NCBI GenBank assembly: GCA_027489915.1
Contig: JAIXZB010000092.1
Span: 1-9,057 of the forward strand
From: Rickettsiales bacterium
GTDB taxonomy: Bacteria; Pseudomonadota; Alphaproteobacteria; Rickettsiales; UBA3002
Reading direction: 5' to 3'
DNA: 9,057 bases
Shown here: one piece after another, positions 6,380 through 9,057 of the stretch
Layout of the letters: each line of letters opens with the position of its first letter
Numbering within the stretch: position 1 is the stretch's first letter
The notes under the pieces: generated by a model
Told to the model about the DNA's origin: nothing
The model's input: only the letters and a program-made list of their open reading frames with translations
The model's database searches: none
Made by a program: the position numbers and the translations under genes

Positions 6380-6922
6380 ATGAGCAAAAAGGGAGCGCAG
6401 GACATTTTGCTCATTGCAGCAGGTGGTACGATTGCGGCAGAGCCTTATGCGCAAACACCAGAATATGTGACGGTTGAAACCAATGCGCATGTGATTCAGG
6501 CGCTGCAGGATGTCGCAGGAAAAGAAATTACGGTTGGGGCTGCGGATTTTTCGATTAAGGACAGTAAAGATATTACGGATGAGGATTTGCAGCGCGTAGC
6601 AGGGTTGATTGCGCAAGCGCAGCAAAATTTTATTGTCATTACGCATGGAACCGATGCTATGCCGCAGAATGCAAGGAAGCTTAAAGCCTTGCTTGCGAGC
6701 GATTTTCCTAATGTGCTTGCTAAAAAGCGGATTGTGTTTACGGGGGCGATGGAACCGCTAACGCATGGTGTGCAATCGGATGGATATGCGAATTTGAAAG
6801 ATGCGCTGGAGGTTGCTTTGCACAATGCAAAAGCGGGTGTGAGTATTGTGATGCACGGGATGGTGATTAACCCTGACCGCGCGGTGAAGGATTTTGATAA
6901 AAAGGCAATTATTGAGCGCTAA
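6380..6922 (+). CDS. Single-domain asparaginase (N-terminal asparaginase domain only)
   Basis: Related to bacterial L-asparaginases, which hydrolyse asparagine to aspartate and ammonia, but only 180 residues against about 330. It holds just the N-terminal domain. The residues that domain supplies to the active site are all visible by alignment with E. coli AnsB: Thr17 in AAGGTIAAE (Thr12), Tyr29 in PEYVTVE (Tyr25), Thr91-Asp92 in ITHGTDAM (Thr89-Asp90), and Lys170 in NPDRAVKD (Lys162). DSKDIT (61-66) and TGAMEP (121-126) are also typical. The C-terminal domain, which completes the site across the dimer in full-length enzymes, is absent. The DNA after the stop is yqgE on the other strand, so this is not a frameshift. 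Short stand-alone asparaginase-domain proteins exist in other proteobacteria (recalled), so it is probably an intact member. Activity and substrate are uncertain. No signal peptide. Codons end mostly in G or T, unlike the neighbouring genes. Confidence 0.85.
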   Translation: MSKKGAQDILLIAAGGTIAAEPYAQTPEYVTVETNAHVIQALQDVAGKEITVGAADFSIKDSKDITDEDLQRVAGLIAQAQQNFIVITHGTDAMPQNARKLKALLASDFPNVLAKKRIVFTGAMEPLTHGVQSDGYANLKDALEVALHNAKAGVSIVMHGMVINPDRAVKDFDKKAIIER

Positions 6923-6924
6923 TA

Positions 6925-7611
6925 TTACGCGTGGCCCACGGTGCTTGAGTAGAAATGCATATCGACACCAAGGGATTTGCCAGCTGTGGCCCATTTCAGA
7001 TCGTCTTCGGTGGTGAAGAGGAGTGACCCAGTGGTGGGCACGGTGAGCCAGCTGTTTTCGGCGATTTCGCCTTCGAGCTGGCCGGTTTGCCAACCTGCAT
7101 AGCCCACACAGAGCATGGAGTGTTTTGGCCCGCGACCTGCGGCCATGTCGGTTAAGATGCTACTCGAGGCAGTGATGGCAATATCGCCATGGCGCACAAG
7201 GCTGGTTTCGGAAAAATAATCAGCGCTGTGCAACACGAATCCACGTGTTTTTTCGACTGGGCCGCCGAAATAGACGGGAATCTGGATATCGGCTGTGGCA
7301 TCGGGTGATTTGGTGTCGAGCAATGAATTGAATGATACGCGCTCGAGTGGTTGGTTGATGACCAAGCCCATGGCACCTTCATCGTTATGCTGGAACACAT
7401 AGACCACGGATTTTTGAAAACACGAACCGCTAATGAGTTGGGTGGCGACGAGTAGCTGGCCGGTAAGGTAGCCTTCGGATTGGTTGCGGCCATCGATGAT
7501 GTGCGGGGCGCGGATGGTGCTTTGCGCGCTTGGCATAGTGATGTTGTCGCTCTGCTCAAGAGAGCGAGTGAACATTTTGCCTTTCATGCGAGAGAAAAAA
7601 GTATCAGACAT
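6925..7611 (-). CDS. yqgE: YqgE/AlgH family protein (DUF179)
   Basis: Cytoplasmic family of unproven biochemical role; in Pseudomonas the relative AlgH was linked to alginate regulation. The 228-residue product carries the family blocks GYLTGQLLVA (47-56), VYVFQHNDEGAMGLVINQPL (70-89), YFGGPVEKTRGFVLHS (114-129), GRGPKHSMLCVGYAGWQTGQ (159-178) and LEGEIAENSWL (179-189), then a C-terminal DMHFYSSTVGHA. Family members usually start shortly before the GxLL(V/I)A block, so the first 40 or so residues are an extension or the start is later. In-frame Mets at 9, 13 and 26 are alternatives, but none has a good Shine-Dalgarno. MSDTFF resembles the short Rickettsia N-terminus, so I kept 7611. It follows ygfZ by 44 bases and is convergent with the asparaginase gene across 2 bases, leaving no room for a terminator. 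Confidence 0.93.
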   Translation of the reverse strand: MSDTFFSRMKGKMFTRSLEQSDNITMPSAQSTIRAPHIIDGRNQSEGYLTGQLLVATQLISGSCFQKSVVYVFQHNDEGAMGLVINQPLERVSFNSLLDTKSPDATADIQIPVYFGGPVEKTRGFVLHSADYFSETSLVRHGDIAITASSSILTDMAAGRGPKHSMLCVGYAGWQTGQLEGEIAENSWLTVPTTGSLLFTTEDDLKWATAGKSLGVDMHFYSSTVGHA

Positions 7612-7655
7612 AAAATTAAACTACCATGTGTGGGTTGCTTACTGAACTAAAAAAT

Positions 7656-8498
7656 TTACTGTGACTGCGCAAGTTTGCCTTGACGCCACTGCTCGTGCTT
7701 GACCTGCGCCCATTCGGGCCAGTGGAGTGTGATGGGGATATGTCCGCATATGATGGGGTGGCCAGCGTTTTGGGCTTCTTCCCATGTATCGAGGCGGATG
7801 AGGGCGAGGCCTTCACCCAATGTGTGTGAACGCAATGCGCCAAGGGTTAGTGGGCCTGCGGTGATGGGGGTTTGCGCGCTTGGAAGTATTCCATGTGCGG
7901 TGACGCGAAGGATAGCTTTGCGTGCGATGTTTTTATAGTGCATGCGGGCGGTCACTTCCTGGCCGACATAGCAGCCTTTGGTGAAGCTTATGGCGCCTAA
8001 TGCATCGTAACCCATATCCATGGCGACATCATCGCCTGCGCTATCGAATGCAGCTTCGGGGATGCCAAGAGCGATGCGTGAGGCGTGGTATTGGGCGGCG
8101 CTCAGGGATTCGGTTTCGTAGTCGTGCGTGTCGCTGTAGAGGCGCTTTGGCATGTCGGGGTGGCGAGGATCGGGAAAGCCTCGGCCTGCGTGATGATCGA
8201 GCAGGGTGAGGATTTTTTCGGTGGTGGCGATGGTGATTTTGGCACGAAGTTTGTAGCGGGTAAGGAAGCTTATAAGGGCTTCGGTGCTGCTTGCATCGCA
8301 ATCGAGGAAGAGTGTGTTTTTCTCGCGCCACGCGAAAGCATCGAACAGAAGTTTGCCTTGCGGGGAGAGAAAAGCGGTGAGAGCGAGTGTATTTTCGCGC
8401 AGTGCTGTTACATCGCAGGTGGTGATTCCTTGCAGGAAGGATGCGGCATCGGCGCCATTGAGCGACAAAATACTGCGTGTGTAGGTGGGTGGGTGCAT
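7656..8498 (-). CDS. ygfZ: YgfZ/GcvT-like folate-binding protein (iron-sulfur cluster enzyme maintenance)
   Basis: Cytoplasmic tetrahydrofolate-binding protein needed for full activity of some Fe-S enzymes. It is related in fold to the glycine-cleavage T protein but lacks its catalytic job. The 280 residues fit the family. The signature KGCYVGQE is at residues 174-181 with the conserved Cys176, followed by TARMHYKNIARKAILRV. The N-terminus has the family pattern RSILSLNGADAASFLQGITT with CDV, then AFLSPQGKLLFDAF. The C-terminal part is the usual short beta-barrel (GLALIRLDTWEEAQ). The start at 8498 fits the family. No Shine-Dalgarno is present, and a TATATT box ends only 5 bases before the ATG, suggesting a leaderless mRNA. 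It lies 44 bases after the glycosyltransferase gene and 44 bases before yqgE. The role of glycine-pathway folate ligands gives only a loose thematic link to glyQ/glyS. Confidence 0.95.
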   Translation of the reverse strand: MHPPTYTRSILSLNGADAASFLQGITTCDVTALRENTLALTAFLSPQGKLLFDAFAWREKNTLFLDCDASSTEALISFLTRYKLRAKITIATTEKILTLLDHHAGRGFPDPRHPDMPKRLYSDTHDYETESLSAAQYHASRIALGIPEAAFDSAGDDVAMDMGYDALGAISFTKGCYVGQEVTARMHYKNIARKAILRVTAHGILPSAQTPITAGPLTLGALRSHTLGEGLALIRLDTWEEAQNAGHPIICGHIPITLHWPEWAQVKHEQWRQGKLAQSQ

Positions 8499-8503
8499 GT
8501 TGC

Positions 8504-8509
8504 AATATA
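8504..8509 (-). promoter_or_regulatory. -10-like TATATT immediately before ygfZ
   Basis: On the minus strand TATATT matches the -10 consensus at five of six positions and is followed by GCAAC and then the ATG of ygfZ. The normal 6-7 base distance from a -10 box would put transcription start at or next to the A of ATG, i.e. a leaderless message, which agrees with the missing Shine-Dalgarno. The -35 position 17 bases upstream reads AGCATT and is poor, so the call is tentative. Confidence 0.3.
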
Positions 8510-8542
8510 TAGTGTGAGAAAATGGGAATGCTAGCGGAGTGG

Positions 8543-9057
8543 TTACGGAACCATGCGAAAGGCTCTGATTAGGCGCTGAGACATAGAGGATAGGCTATAG
8601 TTTTCAATAATTTTTTTACGAGCGTTCAGGCCATAAGCGGTGGCGGTTTCAGGGGACGCCATGAGACGTGCGAGCCCATCTGCGAGAGCGGTGGGATTGT
8701 GCGTGGGGCTAAGAATACCATCGCTTTCGTGTGTTATGATTTCGTTTGGGCCTTCGCAGGCGCTGGCAATTACCGGGAGGGCTTCGGCCATGGCTTCTAT
8801 CAGCGCGATGCCGAAGGCTTCGCTGCGGGAGGGGAGGGCGAATATATCGATACTTTGCATGAAGGCGGATTTATTGGTGACCCAGCCTGTGAATTTTACA
8901 TGGTCTGATAGTTGCAGTGTTTTGACTAGGGATTCGAGTGGTTTTTGGGCGCTTCCATCGCCACCGATGATGGCACGGAAGGGGATGTGTTTATCGCGTA
9001 GTATGGCGAGGGCGTGGATGAAATCATCGATGCCTTTGACGGGCTCTAACCTGCCCA
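8543..9057 (-). CDS. GT4-type glycosyltransferase, C-terminal 170 residues; N-terminus beyond window
   Basis: Retaining GT-B glycosyltransferase of the family-4 group, which transfers a sugar from a nucleotide-sugar donor, typically to a cell-surface glycan or lipid. Only the donor-binding C-terminal Rossmann domain is present. The frame is open from the right edge (first full codons GRLEPVKGIDDFIHAL) to the TAA at 8543. Diagnostic parts are GRL-x2-VKG at the domain start, AIIGGDGSAQKPLESL (donor-binding GxG), VKFTGWV, DIFALPSRSEAFGIALIEAM with the E-x7-E pair, ALPVIASACEGPNEII, and DGILSPTHNPTALADGLARL. The acceptor-binding N-domain, about half the protein, lies outside, so the acceptor and donor cannot be inferred. 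It is transcribed in the same direction as ygfZ, 44 bases upstream, with no terminator between them. A Met at 8860 is internal, not the start. Confidence 0.93.
   Translation of the reverse strand, partial: GRLEPVKGIDDFIHALAILRDKHIPFRAIIGGDGSAQKPLESLVKTLQLSDHVKFTGWVTNKSAFMQSIDIFALPSRSEAFGIALIEAMAEALPVIASACEGPNEIITHESDGILSPTHNPTALADGLARLMASPETATAYGLNARKKIIENYSLSSMSQRLIRAFRMVP

Noticed and set aside
5384..6646. A 420-residue GlyQ starting at 6646
   Set aside because: The extra 121 residues are read antisense through the asparaginase gene and the divergent gap and match nothing; the family N-terminus fits the ATG at 6283.
6380..6922. Asparaginase gene as a frameshifted or truncated pseudogene
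   Set aside because: The stop is followed after 2 bases by an intact convergent yqgE, no C-domain remnant is seen in any frame, and stand-alone N-domain asparaginases are known.
8085..8534. 149-residue plus-strand frame opposite ygfZ
   Set aside because: It is the antisense of a well-supported YgfZ coding frame with the KGCYVGQE signature; the product has no recognisable features.

Overview
The window looks like a housekeeping stretch of an alphaproteobacterial chromosome. The clues are a split glycyl-tRNA synthetase (glyQ and glyS) followed in the same direction by pyruvate phosphate dikinase, together with YqgE and YgfZ proteins of the alphaproteobacterial type. The YqgE resembles the Rickettsia form as I recall it. 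GC content is about half by eye. I cannot name the genus. I saw no rRNA, tRNA, CRISPR array, insertion sequence or integrase.

Layout, left to right. The left part is one long leftward (minus-strand) block, read from about 6283 down to 1: glyQ, a secreted DUF2059 protein, panD, an unannotated 58-residue single-pass membrane protein, glyS, and then after a 94-base gap ppdK, which runs off the left edge. The first three junctions of this block are identical 4-base ATGA start/stop overlaps and the fourth has a 2-base gap, so the five genes from glyQ to glyS are almost certainly one translationally coupled operon. ppdK may be read through from it or have its own promoter in the gap. At 6380-6922 is the only rightward gene, a stand-alone N-terminal asparaginase domain with a strong ribosome binding site. 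It is divergent from glyQ across a 96-base gap and convergent with yqgE across only 2 bases. The right part is a second leftward series: the C-terminal part of a GT4-type glycosyltransferase (cut by the right edge), ygfZ and yqgE, with 44-base gaps.

How the genes work together. GlyQ and GlyS are the two subunits of one enzyme charging tRNA-Gly. PanD makes beta-alanine for pantothenate and CoA. PPDK interconverts pyruvate and PEP using ATP/AMP and Pi/PPi. YgfZ supports iron-sulfur enzymes. The DUF2059 protein, the 58-residue membrane protein and YqgE have no assigned biochemical role that I can support.

No obvious new multi-gene defence or mobile system is present. The best leads are the small membrane protein inside the glycyl-tRNA synthetase operon, the single-domain asparaginase that keeps its whole N-domain catalytic set, and a strong G-over-C bias of the + strand that holds whichever strand the gene is on, broken by a short anomalous island inside glyS.
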